DNA from: Minwuia thermotolerans
GTDB lineage: Bacteria > Pseudomonadota > Alphaproteobacteria > Minwuiales > Minwuiaceae
NCBI RefSeq assembly: GCF_002924445.1
Contig: NZ_PIGG01000010.1
Location: 62,001-126,000, forward strand
Direction of reading: 5' to 3'
DNA length: 64,000 bases
Shown here piece by piece: positions 44,188 to 54,387 of the stretch (position 1 is its first letter; each line of letters starts with the position of its first letter). The translations under genes were made by a program, and so were the position numbers. Below the pieces are notes generated by a model. That model did not search any database, had not been told where the DNA came from, and worked only from the letters and a program-made list of their open reading frames with translations.

Positions 44188-45602
44188 TGGCGATCGACTA
44201 CGTCAACAAGATCCCGAACAATGTCGACCTGTCCGACAATCGCCGCCTGCAGCGCGCGCTTGAGGCCTGGCAGCCGAACTTCCTGAGCTGGTGGGACGAC
44301 ATCGGTCCCCTGGGATTTCAGCAGAAGGACGTCTACCTGCGCACCGCGACCTCGGTCGACGCCAAGGGCTGGGCCCATTTCGACTATGTGAAGATGCCGG
44401 ACTACCGCTGGGGCATCTTCCTGGCCGACCGCAATCCCGACCGGCAGATCAATTTCGGCGACCACAAGGGCGAGCCCGCCTGGCAGGAAGTCCCGGGGGA
44501 GTACCGCGGCGTGCTGCGCCGTCTGATCGTCACCCAGGGCGACACCGAGCCCGCTTCCGTCGAACAGCAGCGCCTGCTGGGCGCAACCGCGCCGTCGCTC
44601 TATGACCTGCGCAATCTCTTCCAGGTCAATGTCGAGGAAGGCCGGCACCTTTGGGCCATGGTCTACCTGCTGCACGCCCATTTCGGCCGCGACGGCCGCG
44701 AGGAGGCCGAGGCCCTGCTGGAGCGCCGCTCTGGCGACGAGGACAAGCCGCGCATCCTGGGCGCCTTCAACGAGAAGACGCCGGACTGGCTCAGTTTCTT
44801 CATGTTCACCTACTTCACCGACCGCGACGGCAAGTACCAGCTCGCCAGCCTGGCGGAGTCCGGCTTCGATCCGCTCTCGCGCACCTGCCGCTTCATGCTG
44901 ACCGAGGAAGCCCATCACATGTTCGTCGGCGAGACCGGCATCGGCCGCGTCATCGACCGCACGCTGGAGCTGATGAAGGAGCACGACACCGACGACGTCA
45001 GCCCCTTCGGCGGCGTGAATCTCCCGCTGCTGCAGAAATACCTGAACTTCCACTTCTCGGTATCGGTGGATCTGTTCGGTTCGGAACTCTCCACCAACGC
45101 CGCGAACTACTACACGATGGGCCTCAAGGGCCGGTTCGAGGAAACGCGGAAGGACGACGACCACCTGCTGAAGGACGCCAGCCACGAGGTCATGCACCTG
45201 GAGGACGGCCGCTTCGTCATGCGCGACGATCCCGCGCTTCAGGCACTCAACGAGGCGCTCCGCGACGACTACGTCCTCGATTGCCAGCGCGGCGTGGACC
45301 GCTGGAACAAGGCGATCGCCAAGGCGGGCGTCGACTTCCGGCTGAAGCTGCCGCACCGGGCCTTCCATCGCCAGATCGGGCAGTTCGCCAGCATCCACTG
45401 CACGCCGGAAGGCAAGCTGATTCCGACGGAAGAGTGGAATGCGCGCTGCCATGAATGGCTGCCGACCGACGAGGATCAGAAGTACGTCGAATCGCTGATG
45501 AAACCGGTCTACGAGCCCGGAAAGTTCGCCGCCTGGATCGCGCCGCCGCGCCGCGGCATCAACGGCCGGCCCATAGACTTCGAGTATGTCCGCTTCAACT
45601 AG
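44187..45602 (+). CDS. boxB: Benzoyl-CoA 2,3-epoxidase subunit BoxB
   Basis: The 471-residue protein is the diiron monooxygenase of aerobic benzoyl-CoA degradation. Ferritin-like iron ligands are visible as E-x-x-H motifs at about 151-154 (VEEGRHLWAM) and 240-244 (EEAHHMFVGE). It epoxidises benzoyl-CoA at C2-C3 and needs electrons from a reductase, normally BoxA, which is not in this window. Translation is coupled to boxC. Its TAG stop shares the CTAG at 45599-45602 with the convergent kinase gene. Confidence 0.95.
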   Translation: MAIDYVNKIPNNVDLSDNRRLQRALEAWQPNFLSWWDDIGPLGFQQKDVYLRTATSVDAKGWAHFDYVKMPDYRWGIFLADRNPDRQINFGDHKGEPAWQEVPGEYRGVLRRLIVTQGDTEPASVEQQRLLGATAPSLYDLRNLFQVNVEEGRHLWAMVYLLHAHFGRDGREEAEALLERRSGDEDKPRILGAFNEKTPDWLSFFMFTYFTDRDGKYQLASLAESGFDPLSRTCRFMLTEEAHHMFVGETGIGRVIDRTLELMKEHDTDDVSPFGGVNLPLLQKYLNFHFSVSVDLFGSELSTNAANYYTMGLKGRFEETRKDDDHLLKDASHEVMHLEDGRFVMRDDPALQALNEALRDDYVLDCQRGVDRWNKAIAKAGVDFRLKLPHRAFHRQIGQFASIHCTPEGKLIPTEEWNARCHEWLPTDEDQKYVESLMKPVYEPGKFAAWIAPPRRGINGRPIDFEYVRFN

Positions 45603-47251
45603 CTGACGGACCGCCGTCCGCGCCGGGTCCGCGTCTCGCCTCCTTCGGCTGCGTGACCGATGATGCAGTCGGGCGGAAAGGTCACGCGCGCCGTCAACCC
45701 CTTGCCCGGCGCGCTGTCGATCCAGATCGAGCCGCCATGCATGGCGGCCAGTTCACGCGCGATGGGCAGACCGAGACCGATGCCGTCGACATTGGCGAAA
45801 CGCGGGTCGCCGGCCCGCTCGAAGGGCTGCAGTAGCCGGCGGAGTTCGGCCTTCGCGATGCCGACGCCATCGTCGGCGATGATCACGCCCGCTTCCATCG
45901 CATCGCCGAAGATGCGGATCGAGACAATGGCGCGCGGCCCGGCGTACTGCACCGCGTTGGCGACCAGATTGCCGACGATCTGGCGGAATGCGCGCCGGTC
46001 AACGCTGAGCACCGGCGCCGCCGAGGCGGGTTCGACGCGCACGAACACCCCGTGCTCCGAGGCCACAGGCTCGTAGAGGCCGACCACGCGACGCACCTCC
46101 TGATCCAGATTGACCGCCTCGCGGCGCAGTTCCATCGCGCCCGACTCGATCTCGGAGAAGCCGATCAGGTTTTCGACGATGCTCATCAGCCGCTCGCCGC
46201 TCAGCTTGATGTCGCGCGCATAATCCAGGTATTTCGGGTTGTTCATCGGCCCGAAAGCCTCGCTGCCCATCAGTTCGGAAAAGCCGATGATGGCGTTGAG
46301 CGGCGTGCGCAGTTCGTGGCTGACATTGGCCATGATGCGCGACTTGGCCTCGGAGGCCGCTTCGGCATGAATGCGCGCCTGGGCGAGCTGGCGATTGCGC
46401 TGGCGGGCATAATCGAGCGCGCGCCGCAGCCGACGCATCAGCACCAGAAAGACGGCGCAGATCGCGGCCAGACCGGCCAGCAGGGCCAGCATCGGCCAGA
46501 ATGTCGGATTGGACGGATCGATCACGCGGCTCAACGAAGGAAACAGCGGGGGCAGCGCGATACTGACCGCCTGAACGCCGCGCACGTCGCCGGCCTTCCA
46601 GTCGTCACGCGGCGAATCGGGATGGGTGTTGTGGCAGGCCGCACAGCCGGCGCCCATGACCACGGGCTCCGCGTGGCGCAGGCGCAGCCCGTCGCCATCA
46701 CGGACGACCCGGCTGAAAGCCGGCTCCCGGTTGTTCACCAGCCGCTCCAGCGCCTCCGCCTCGAAGGCGTTGCGCGGCCCGCCGTCATCCCGGTAGTCGA
46801 ACGGGTGACCACTGAAAAAGCGGAATTCGGCGGGACGGACCAGGTCGTTGATCCAGATTCCCAGTTCGATCGACATGGTCGCCGGCGTGGGAATCGCGCG
46901 TTCGCGCTGATGGTAATCGCGGGCAACTTCCAGACCGCCGATACGGGCCCGGGGCACGACCACGGAGGTGTAGTATTCGCGGACGGCGGTGAGGGTTGCC
47001 GAATAGGACCGTGCGCTCTCCAGCGCGGTACGGTAGCGCAGGTCGTCCAGCACCATCGCAGCGAGTACGGCGATCAGGCCCAGACCGGCGGCGGCAAAGA
47101 AGGCGACGGACACGACCGGCCGCCGCGCCATGGCGTCGATGACCTTGCGCGCCTGGTGCAGAATGCTCCGCCGTCCGTCCACGGATCTTCTCTTTGCAGG
47201 TTGTCCGGCTCCTGCCGAACCATGACCGGCCCGCGTTAAATTTGCGTTCAC
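45599..47251 (-). CDS. Membrane sensor histidine kinase with heme c-binding sensor domain
   Basis: The 550-residue kinase has a membrane helix at about 48-68, a periplasmic DUF3365/Tll0287-like sensor with a CAACH heme c motif (C203-C206-H207), a second helix near 255-275, then H-box MANVSHELRTPLNAIIGF, N-box and GIGLGLPIARELAAMHGG. It probably senses redox state or small ligands through a covalent heme. No response regulator is adjacent. The GTG at 47251 overlaps its ribosome-binding site (gggaggtg), so the true start may lie slightly downstream. It is convergent with boxB. Confidence 0.85.
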   Translation of the reverse strand: MNANLTRAGHGSAGAGQPAKRRSVDGRRSILHQARKVIDAMARRPVVSVAFFAAAGLGLIAVLAAMVLDDLRYRTALESARSYSATLTAVREYYTSVVVPRARIGGLEVARDYHQRERAIPTPATMSIELGIWINDLVRPAEFRFFSGHPFDYRDDGGPRNAFEAEALERLVNNREPAFSRVVRDGDGLRLRHAEPVVMGAGCAACHNTHPDSPRDDWKAGDVRGVQAVSIALPPLFPSLSRVIDPSNPTFWPMLALLAGLAAICAVFLVLMRRLRRALDYARQRNRQLAQARIHAEAASEAKSRIMANVSHELRTPLNAIIGFSELMGSEAFGPMNNPKYLDYARDIKLSGERLMSIVENLIGFSEIESGAMELRREAVNLDQEVRRVVGLYEPVASEHGVFVRVEPASAAPVLSVDRRAFRQIVGNLVANAVQYAGPRAIVSIRIFGDAMEAGVIIADDGVGIAKAELRRLLQPFERAGDPRFANVDGIGLGLPIARELAAMHGGSIWIDSAPGKGLTARVTFPPDCIIGHAAEGGETRTRRGRRSVS

Positions 47252-47362
47252 CTCCCTCTGCGCCCGTTCGCAGCCGGGAGGCTCATATCGGGGTGTGCCG
47301 GCGACCGCCGCGCGCTAGGCTGCGGAGAACGATCCCCCAACGGGACCGAGGGAGGAACTGGA

Positions 47363-48052
47363 ATGCTCGAAGACGCGCCGCTGGTGACGGTGCGGCGGAA
47401 CACGCCGCGGCCGAGCGCCGAACAGGTCGCCGCGATCACCGGGGCGCCGACGGGATTCGTCGTCGACGCGCTGGGCGGGCGCGGCGCCATGGGACCCGCG
47501 GTCAAGCCCGTCATTGCCGGTCAGTCGGATTTCTGCGGCGTGGCGGTGACCTGCCATACCGGGCCGGCGGACAATCTGGCCCTGCTCGCGGCCCTGCCGC
47601 TGCTGCAGCCGGGCGACGTGGCGGTGGTCGCGACCGACGGCTATGTCGAGACCGCCGTGGTCGGCGATCTGGTGCTGCAGATGGCGAAGAACCGGGGCGC
47701 CGCGGCTCTGGTGACCGACGGCGCGGTACGCGACACGCCGGGCATCCGCCATGTCGGTCTCCCCTGTTTCGCGACTGCGGTCACGCCCAACTCCCCGGCC
47801 AAGAATGGCCCCGGCGTGGTCAACGAACCAGTCGTGCTGGCCGGGCTGACGGTCGCCGCCGGCGATATCGTGGTCGGCGACGTCGACGGCGTGGTGGTCG
47901 TGCCCCATGCCCGTATCGACGCGGTGATCGCAAAGCTGCACGACGTGCGCCGCGCCGAGGCGGAGATGCTGGCGAAGGTCGAGGGCGGGCTTGGCGTGCC
48001 GGCCTATATCGAGGACATGTACGCCAGCGGCAAGGTCCGGGAGATCGGATGA
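47363..48052 (+). CDS. RraA-like aldolase/decarboxylase
   Basis: The 229-residue protein belongs to the RraA/HMG aldolase fold: VVDALGGRGAMG at the N terminus, the substrate arginine and aspartate in DGAVRDTPGI, and VVGDVDGVVVVP near the end. Family members are 4-hydroxy-4-methyl-2-oxoglutarate or 4-carboxy-4-hydroxy-2-oxoadipate aldolases and oxaloacetate decarboxylases that act late in protocatechuate and gallate catabolism; some are RNase E regulators. The neighbouring Ldh-family gene suggests 2-oxo or 2-hydroxy acid metabolism. Confidence 0.8.
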   Translation: MLEDAPLVTVRRNTPRPSAEQVAAITGAPTGFVVDALGGRGAMGPAVKPVIAGQSDFCGVAVTCHTGPADNLALLAALPLLQPGDVAVVATDGYVETAVVGDLVLQMAKNRGAAALVTDGAVRDTPGIRHVGLPCFATAVTPNSPAKNGPGVVNEPVVLAGLTVAAGDIVVGDVDGVVVVPHARIDAVIAKLHDVRRAEAEMLAKVEGGLGVPAYIEDMYASGKVREIG

Positions 48053-48075
48053 CGCCGGCGGAAGAAGGGGGAATC

Positions 48076-49209
48076 ATGAACGAGATTCGCGAACGCGACG
48101 GTCAGGTCTTCGTGCCGGTCGAGACCATGCACCGCGTCGGCGCGGCCACTTTCGAGGCGGCGGGCTGCGCGCCCGAGGAAGCGCGGCGCATCATCACCCG
48201 GCTCGCCGGCGCCAACCTGCGTGGTCACGACAGCCACGGCGTGATCCGCATACCGCGCTATGTGCAGTGGGCCGAGGACGGCGTCCAGATCCCCGGCCAG
48301 ACGATCGCGCTGATGGTCGACCAACCGGTCTTCGCGGTGATCGACGGCCGCTTCGGCTTCGGCCAGACCATCGGCGAGCAGGCCGTCGACATCGGCATCG
48401 CCAAGGCGAAGGAACACGGCGTCTCGCTGACCGCGCTCAGGAACTCGGGCCATCTGGGCCGCATCGGCGACTGGGCGGAGCGTGCGGCCGAGGCCGGGCT
48501 GGTCTCCATGCACATGGTCAATGTGCGCGGCTCCCTGCTGGTCGCGCCTTTCGGCGGCATCGACCGGCGCAGCAGCACCAATCCCTTCTGCATCGGCGTG
48601 CCGCGGGAGGGCGAGGAGCCGATCGTGCTCGACTTCGCCACTTCCCTGGTGGCGGAGGGCAAGGCGCTGGTGGCGCTGAAGGGCGGCAAGCCCCTGCCGC
48701 CCGACGCCATCGTCGACGGCGAAGGCAATATCACTGGCGATCCCCGCCCGCTCTATGGCGACGTCTCCGACGGCGCCTTTCCCGACCCGGCCAAAGGGCC
48801 CGGCGCGCTTCGCGCCTTCGGTGAACACAAGGGCTTCGGCATGAATTTCATGATGGAGATGCTGGCCGGCGCGCTGACCGGCTCCGGCACGGCCGGCGCT
48901 CTGGGCGAGGAGGAGCGGCGGCGGTTCTGCAACGGCATGCTGTCCATCTACATCGATCCGTCAGCGCTGGCCGCCGCACCGCGGGAGATGGGCAGTGGCC
49001 TGTTCGAGGAGATCACCGCCTACGCCGCCTTCGTGAAGTCGGCGCGACCCACGGCGCCCGGCGGCGAGGTGCTGATCCCCGGCGAGAAGGAGCGCCAGGT
49101 GATGGCGGAACGGCTGGAAAGCGGCCTGCCGCTGGCGCCGGAAGCATGGGCGGATATCGTTGCCACGGCCGCGCGAAAGGGCGTGGACCTGACCGGGGCG
49201 GCGGCCTGA
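48076..49209 (+). CDS. Malate/L-lactate dehydrogenase family oxidoreductase
   Basis: The 377-residue protein is of the Ldh2/MDH2 fold: RLAGANLRGHDSHGVIRIPRY (split) holds the catalytic histidine of the DSHG motif, then NSGHLGRIGDWAERAAEAG (split) and FEEHKG-like FGEHKGFGMNFM. It reduces or oxidises 2-oxo/2-hydroxy acids with NAD(P). I chose the ATG at 48076 with an aagggggaat ribosome-binding site over the ATG at 48049 that overlaps the preceding stop. The aldolase-like gene just upstream suggests a shared pathway. Confidence 0.88.
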   Translation: MNEIRERDGQVFVPVETMHRVGAATFEAAGCAPEEARRIITRLAGANLRGHDSHGVIRIPRYVQWAEDGVQIPGQTIALMVDQPVFAVIDGRFGFGQTIGEQAVDIGIAKAKEHGVSLTALRNSGHLGRIGDWAERAAEAGLVSMHMVNVRGSLLVAPFGGIDRRSSTNPFCIGVPREGEEPIVLDFATSLVAEGKALVALKGGKPLPPDAIVDGEGNITGDPRPLYGDVSDGAFPDPAKGPGALRAFGEHKGFGMNFMMEMLAGALTGSGTAGALGEEERRRFCNGMLSIYIDPSALAAAPREMGSGLFEEITAYAAFVKSARPTAPGGEVLIPGEKERQVMAERLESGLPLAPEAWADIVATAARKGVDLTGAAA

Positions 49210-49314
49210 CCGGAACCCTCCGCCGGGGCGGTCAGCAAGATTGTTGCAGACGCGGCCGCCCCCCTTGGCCAAGATCGTGTGCAGCCGCACAATGGAAATC
49301 GGGTCTGCGTGATC

Positions 49315-50634
49315 ATGGAACGGCTGGAAATCTGGTTGGAACGCAACCTGGCGCTGGTTGAAACCACGCTGAGCGGGACCGCGTTCTACTATCAGCTCGG
49401 CGCCATCGCGGCCGCGCTCGCCGCATCCTGGCTGCTCTCCACCCTGATCCAGCGCCGCTTCTTCTGGTTCAGCCGGGAGCCGAAGGCGTCCGAGGGCTAC
49501 GAGATCAGATGGGCCTTCTTCCGCGCCCGCACGCTGGTCTTCCCCTTCACGTGCGTGGTCGTCTTCGGCGCTCTCTCGGTCTTCGGCGAGACCGCGTTCG
49601 GGGAGAACTGGCTGATCCGCATCGCCCAGGGCGTCTCGGTGGTTCAGCTCATCTACCGCCTCGGCACGCACCTGATCCGCAACCAGGCGATCAACCGCAT
49701 CCTGACCTTTATCGGCCTGCCGATCGCGCTGCTCTACGTCTTCGGCTGGCTCGACACGGTGACCAGCGAGCTCGAGGAAATCAGCTTCGAGATCGGCAAT
49801 ATCCATTTCTCGGCCTACACGATCGTGCGCACGCTGATCTTCGGCGCGGTGCTGTTCTGGCTGGGGCGTATCTCCAACCGCACCGGCCAGAAAGTCATCC
49901 GCAGCCAGAAGCAGCTCGACACCTCCACGAAGGAAGTGGCCGCCAAGCTGTTCCAGATCGCGCTGTTCGTGCTGATCTTCATCCTGCTGCTGCAGATCAT
50001 GGGCATCGACGTGACCACCCTGGTGGTCTTCGGCGGCGCCATCGGCGTCGGCCTCGGCTTCGGTCTGCAGCAGATCGCGGCGAACTTCATCTCCGGCATC
50101 ATCATCCTGCTGGACCGTTCGATCACCATCGACGACTACATCCAGCTGGAGGACGGCCGCGCGGGCCGGCTGCGCGAACTCAACATGCGCTACGCCATCC
50201 TGGAGACCTTCGACGGCAAGGACATCATGGTGCCGAACGAGCAGTTCATCACCACGGCCTTCACCAACTGGACGCATCACAACCAGAAGCAGCGCTACGC
50301 GCTCAACTTCCAGGTCGCCTACGACACCGACCTGGAAGCGATGTTCCCCATCATCCGTGACGTCGTCGCCAGCCATCCGAAGGTGCTCAGCGGCGAGCAC
50401 ATTCCCATCGCCGAACGTCCGGATGCGGAAATCCAGGAGTTCGCCGATTCGGGCATCACGATCCTGGTCGAGTTCTGGATGGAGGGGATCGATGATGGCG
50501 ACAACCGCGTCGGCGGCGATCTGCTGCTGATGATCTGGTCGACGCTGAAGGCGCACGGCATCGAGATCCCGTTCCCGCAGCGGGAGATCCGGCTGCTGAA
50601 GGACCAGGACCAGACCCCGAATGCATCCGCCTGA
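49315..50634 (+). CDS. Mechanosensitive ion channel (MscS family)
   Basis: The 439-residue protein has about five N-terminal membrane helices and the MscS core. The pore helix region is VTTLVVFGGAIGVGLGFGLQ followed by QIAANFISGIIILLDRSI, with the typical Gly-rich packing. The beta domain contains GRVRELNMRYAIL-like GRLRELNMRYAIL and VPNEQFITTAFTNWT. It should open under osmotic downshock. Upstream in-frame GTG codons (49279, 49309) exist, but the ATG at 49315 is preferred. Confidence 0.88.
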   Translation: MERLEIWLERNLALVETTLSGTAFYYQLGAIAAALAASWLLSTLIQRRFFWFSREPKASEGYEIRWAFFRARTLVFPFTCVVVFGALSVFGETAFGENWLIRIAQGVSVVQLIYRLGTHLIRNQAINRILTFIGLPIALLYVFGWLDTVTSELEEISFEIGNIHFSAYTIVRTLIFGAVLFWLGRISNRTGQKVIRSQKQLDTSTKEVAAKLFQIALFVLIFILLLQIMGIDVTTLVVFGGAIGVGLGFGLQQIAANFISGIIILLDRSITIDDYIQLEDGRAGRLRELNMRYAILETFDGKDIMVPNEQFITTAFTNWTHHNQKQRYALNFQVAYDTDLEAMFPIIRDVVASHPKVLSGEHIPIAERPDAEIQEFADSGITILVEFWMEGIDDGDNRVGGDLLLMIWSTLKAHGIEIPFPQREIRLLKDQDQTPNASA

Positions 50635-50646
50635 CCGGGGCCGGCC

Positions 50647-51879
50647 GTGACCGTCCGGCTCGCCATCGCCGCTCTCGCCATCGGCCAGACCATCGTCTGG
50701 GCGGGCACCTACTATTTCTTTCCCGCCATGCTGCTGCGCTGGGAAACGGTGGAAGGCTGGCCCAAGACGACGCTGACCGCCGCCTTCGCCGCCGCCCTGG
50801 TGCTGACGGCGCTGGTTTCCCCGCTGGCCGGCCGCCTGATCGACCGCGGCCGCGGGCCACAGACCATCGCAGGCCTCGCCTTCGTTGCCGCGGGACTGGT
50901 GGCGCTGCTGCCCTTCGCACCGAATATCTGGGTCTTCGCCGCCCTGTGGCTGGCGATCGGCATCTGCATGGGCGGCTGTCTCTACGAGCCCTGTTTCGCC
51001 CTGATCACGCGGACCCGCGGCGCGGCGGCGCGGCGCGCCATCACCATGGTGACGCTGGTGGCCGGCTTCGCCAGCACGGTGAGCTTCCCCCTCAGCCATT
51101 ACGTCTCCCGCGAAGCGGACTGGCAGACCGCCGCCTTCGTCTTCGCCGGCCTGATCGCATTCGCCGGCGCGCCGCTGCTGCTGTTCGGCGCGCGGACGCT
51201 GGAACACGCGCACGGCGCCGCGGGCGCAGCGGCGCCCGCCGAGACCGCTCACGGCGGCATTGCCGCAGCCGCGGAGCGCACCGTCGCCCAGGTGCTGCGC
51301 AGCCCCGTCTTCCTGTTGCTGGCGCTGGCCTTCGCGCTGCTCTCGCTGAATCACGCCGTGATCATCAACCATATCCTGCCGATCCTGGACGACCGGGGCG
51401 TCTCGCCGGAGCAGGCGGTGCTGGCGGCCTCGCTGATGGGGCCGATGCAGGTCGCCGGCCGTGTCGCCATGATGCTGTCGGAGCGGCACCTGTCGAACCA
51501 TGTCATCACCACCTACTGCTTCGGCGCGCTGTTGCTGGCAACGGTCTGTCTCTTCACGGCGTCGTTCTGGCCGCTGCTGATCTTCGCCTTCGTCGTCCTC
51601 CAGGGCAGCGGCATCGGCATCTTTTCCATCATGAAACCGGTGATGACCCGCGATCTGCTGGGGGAAAAGAATTTCGGCGCGATCTACGGCTCGCTTGCCC
51701 TGCCGACCATGCTGGCCTTCGCCCTGGCGCCGTTCCTCGGCACGCTGCTCTGGGCCGCCGGCGGCTACGACTTCGCGATCATGGTGATCGGCGCGCTGAC
51801 CCTGGCCGGCCTGATCGCGTTCCGGGCCGCCTCCGCCCAGGCGCATGCGGCGGCCGGCGCAGGGCCTCGCCCTTCTTGA
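50647..51879 (+). CDS. Major facilitator superfamily transporter
   Basis: The 410-residue protein has about 12 membrane helices in two halves joined by a cytoplasmic loop (residues 190-215). The first half shows the MFS loop motif at LAGRLIDRGRGPQ, and the second half MLSERHLSNH. The substrate is unknown; the family includes many exporters and monocarboxylate carriers. It begins with GTG at 50647, 12 bases after the MscS gene. Confidence 0.85.
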   Translation: MTVRLAIAALAIGQTIVWAGTYYFFPAMLLRWETVEGWPKTTLTAAFAAALVLTALVSPLAGRLIDRGRGPQTIAGLAFVAAGLVALLPFAPNIWVFAALWLAIGICMGGCLYEPCFALITRTRGAAARRAITMVTLVAGFASTVSFPLSHYVSREADWQTAAFVFAGLIAFAGAPLLLFGARTLEHAHGAAGAAAPAETAHGGIAAAAERTVAQVLRSPVFLLLALAFALLSLNHAVIINHILPILDDRGVSPEQAVLAASLMGPMQVAGRVAMMLSERHLSNHVITTYCFGALLLATVCLFTASFWPLLIFAFVVLQGSGIGIFSIMKPVMTRDLLGEKNFGAIYGSLALPTMLAFALAPFLGTLLWAAGGYDFAIMVIGALTLAGLIAFRAASAQAHAAAGAGPRPS

Positions 51880-51901
51880 ATTGCCTCCGCGCCGGGCGTA
51901 G

Positions 51902-53161
<1,260 letters not shown>

Positions 53162-53199
53162 GGCGATGTGCCCCTGCCCCGGCTATGACGGCCGACTGG

Positions 53200-53222
53200 G
53201 CTCCGGGATCGAATCCCGGAGC
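53200..53222 (+). terminator. Hairpin after the aminotransferase gene
   Basis: GCTCCGGGAT (53200-53209) and ATCCCGGAGC (53213-53222) form a perfect ten-base stem with a three-base loop, 38 bases beyond the stop. The absence of a T-run means it may be part of the neighbouring palindromic repeat rather than a dedicated terminator. Confidence 0.45.
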
Positions 53223-53251
53223 GGGCAAAAGCCGGTGGCACTTTCAATTCA

Positions 53252-53319
53252 TCCCCGTCCCGGGGCTTGACCCTGGGACCCAGCCCGGGGTCAAGGCCTG
53301 CCCGGAACGGGACCGGGGC
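53252..53319. repeat. Extragenic palindromic element C
   Basis: Nested inverted repeats fill this span: outer CCCCGTCCCG with CGGGACCGGGG, inner CTTGACCC (53266-53273) with GGGTCAAG (53288-53295), and CTGGG-A-CCCAG at the core. The CATCCCCG start and CTTGACCC core are typical of short palindromic repeats scattered through alphaproteobacterial genomes, and they relate it to the elements at 3289 and 24184. Confidence 0.7.
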
Positions 53320-53326
53320 AGGCGCC

Positions 53327-54319
53327 TCAGGCGTTGACGTCGACGATGACCCGGCCCCGCACCTGGCCCTTCAGGATCTCGGGCGCCAGTTCCAGCACCT
53401 TCTGCAGCGGCGCCATCTCCGACATGGCGTCCAGCTTGTCGAGCGGCAGGTCGACGGCCAGCCGGGACCAGGCTTCCTGCCGCGCCGGCATGGGCGCGTA
53501 GACGGAATCGACGCCGGCCAGATTCACCCCGCGCAGGATGAAGGGCAGCACCGTGGTGGGCAGGTCCGGCCCGCCGGCCAGGCCGCACGCCGCGACGCAG
53601 CCGCCATAGGCCGTTTGCGCCAGCGCGTTGGCCAGAGTGTGGGAGCCGACGGTGTCGACCACACCCGCCCAGCGCGGTTTCTGGAAAGGCTTGCCCTGTT
53701 CGGAGAGTTCGGTGCGGTCGATGATGTTCGCCGCACCGAGATCCTTCAGATAGCCGTGGGTCTCCTCACGGCCGGTCGAGGCGGTAACCGAGTAGCCGAG
53801 CTTGGCCAGCACCGCGACCGCGACCGAGCCGACGCCGCCGGCCGCGCCGGTGACCAGCACGTCGCCCGATCCGGGCGCCACGCCATGTTTCTCCAGCGCC
53901 AGCACGCAGAGCATCGCCGTATAGCCGGCCGTGCCGATGGCCATCGCCTGCTTCAGGTCGAGACCGTCGGGCAGACGCACCAGAATGTCGCTCTTCACCC
54001 GCGCCTTCTGGGCATAGCCGCCGCTCTTGTCCTGGCTGAGGCCATAGCCGTTCACGACCACGCGGTCACCGGGCTTGAAGGCGTCGGTTTCCGACGACGC
54101 CACGGTGCCGGAGAAGTCGATGCCGCAGACCATGGGAAAGCTCTCGCAGATCTTGCCCTTGCCCGTGACCGCGAGGCCGTCCTTGTAGTTCAGGGTCGAA
54201 TAGGCCACGTCGACGACCACATCGCCTTCGGATAGCTGGTCGAGACCGATCTCCTCGATCTTCGCCTCGTAGCCGGCGTCGGTCTTGTTGGCGACGATGG
54301 CTCTGAACGTGTCACCCAT
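53327..54319 (-). CDS. Acrylyl-CoA reductase-like quinone oxidoreductase (AcuI/YhdH)
   Basis: The 330-residue medium-chain reductase lacks zinc ligands and has the AcuI-type N terminus with STLNYKDGLAVTGKGKICE (split), YGLSQDKSGGYAQ and the nucleotide loop TGAAGGVGSVAV. AcuI reduces acryloyl-CoA with NADPH during propionate or DMSP metabolism; YhdH is a close paralogue. The exact substrate is not settled by sequence alone. It is transcribed leftward, alone. Confidence 0.85.
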   Translation of the reverse strand: MGDTFRAIVANKTDAGYEAKIEEIGLDQLSEGDVVVDVAYSTLNYKDGLAVTGKGKICESFPMVCGIDFSGTVASSETDAFKPGDRVVVNGYGLSQDKSGGYAQKARVKSDILVRLPDGLDLKQAMAIGTAGYTAMLCVLALEKHGVAPGSGDVLVTGAAGGVGSVAVAVLAKLGYSVTASTGREETHGYLKDLGAANIIDRTELSEQGKPFQKPRWAGVVDTVGSHTLANALAQTAYGGCVAACGLAGGPDLPTTVLPFILRGVNLAGVDSVYAPMPARQEAWSRLAVDLPLDKLDAMSEMAPLQKVLELAPEILKGQVRGRVIVDVNA

Positions 54320-54387
54320 GATGCGCTCCTCCCAAACGGCTGTTATCCGCGTACTACCTAGAGCATCGCCCGGTCCGGGCCAAATGC

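Noticed and set aside
48961-51846. A very long open frame (over 900 codons) on the minus strand, antisense to the dehydrogenase, MscS and MFS genes.
   Set aside because: Its product is a low-complexity run of R, D, G, H, Q and A, an artefact of high-GC third positions; the plus-strand proteins have clear families.
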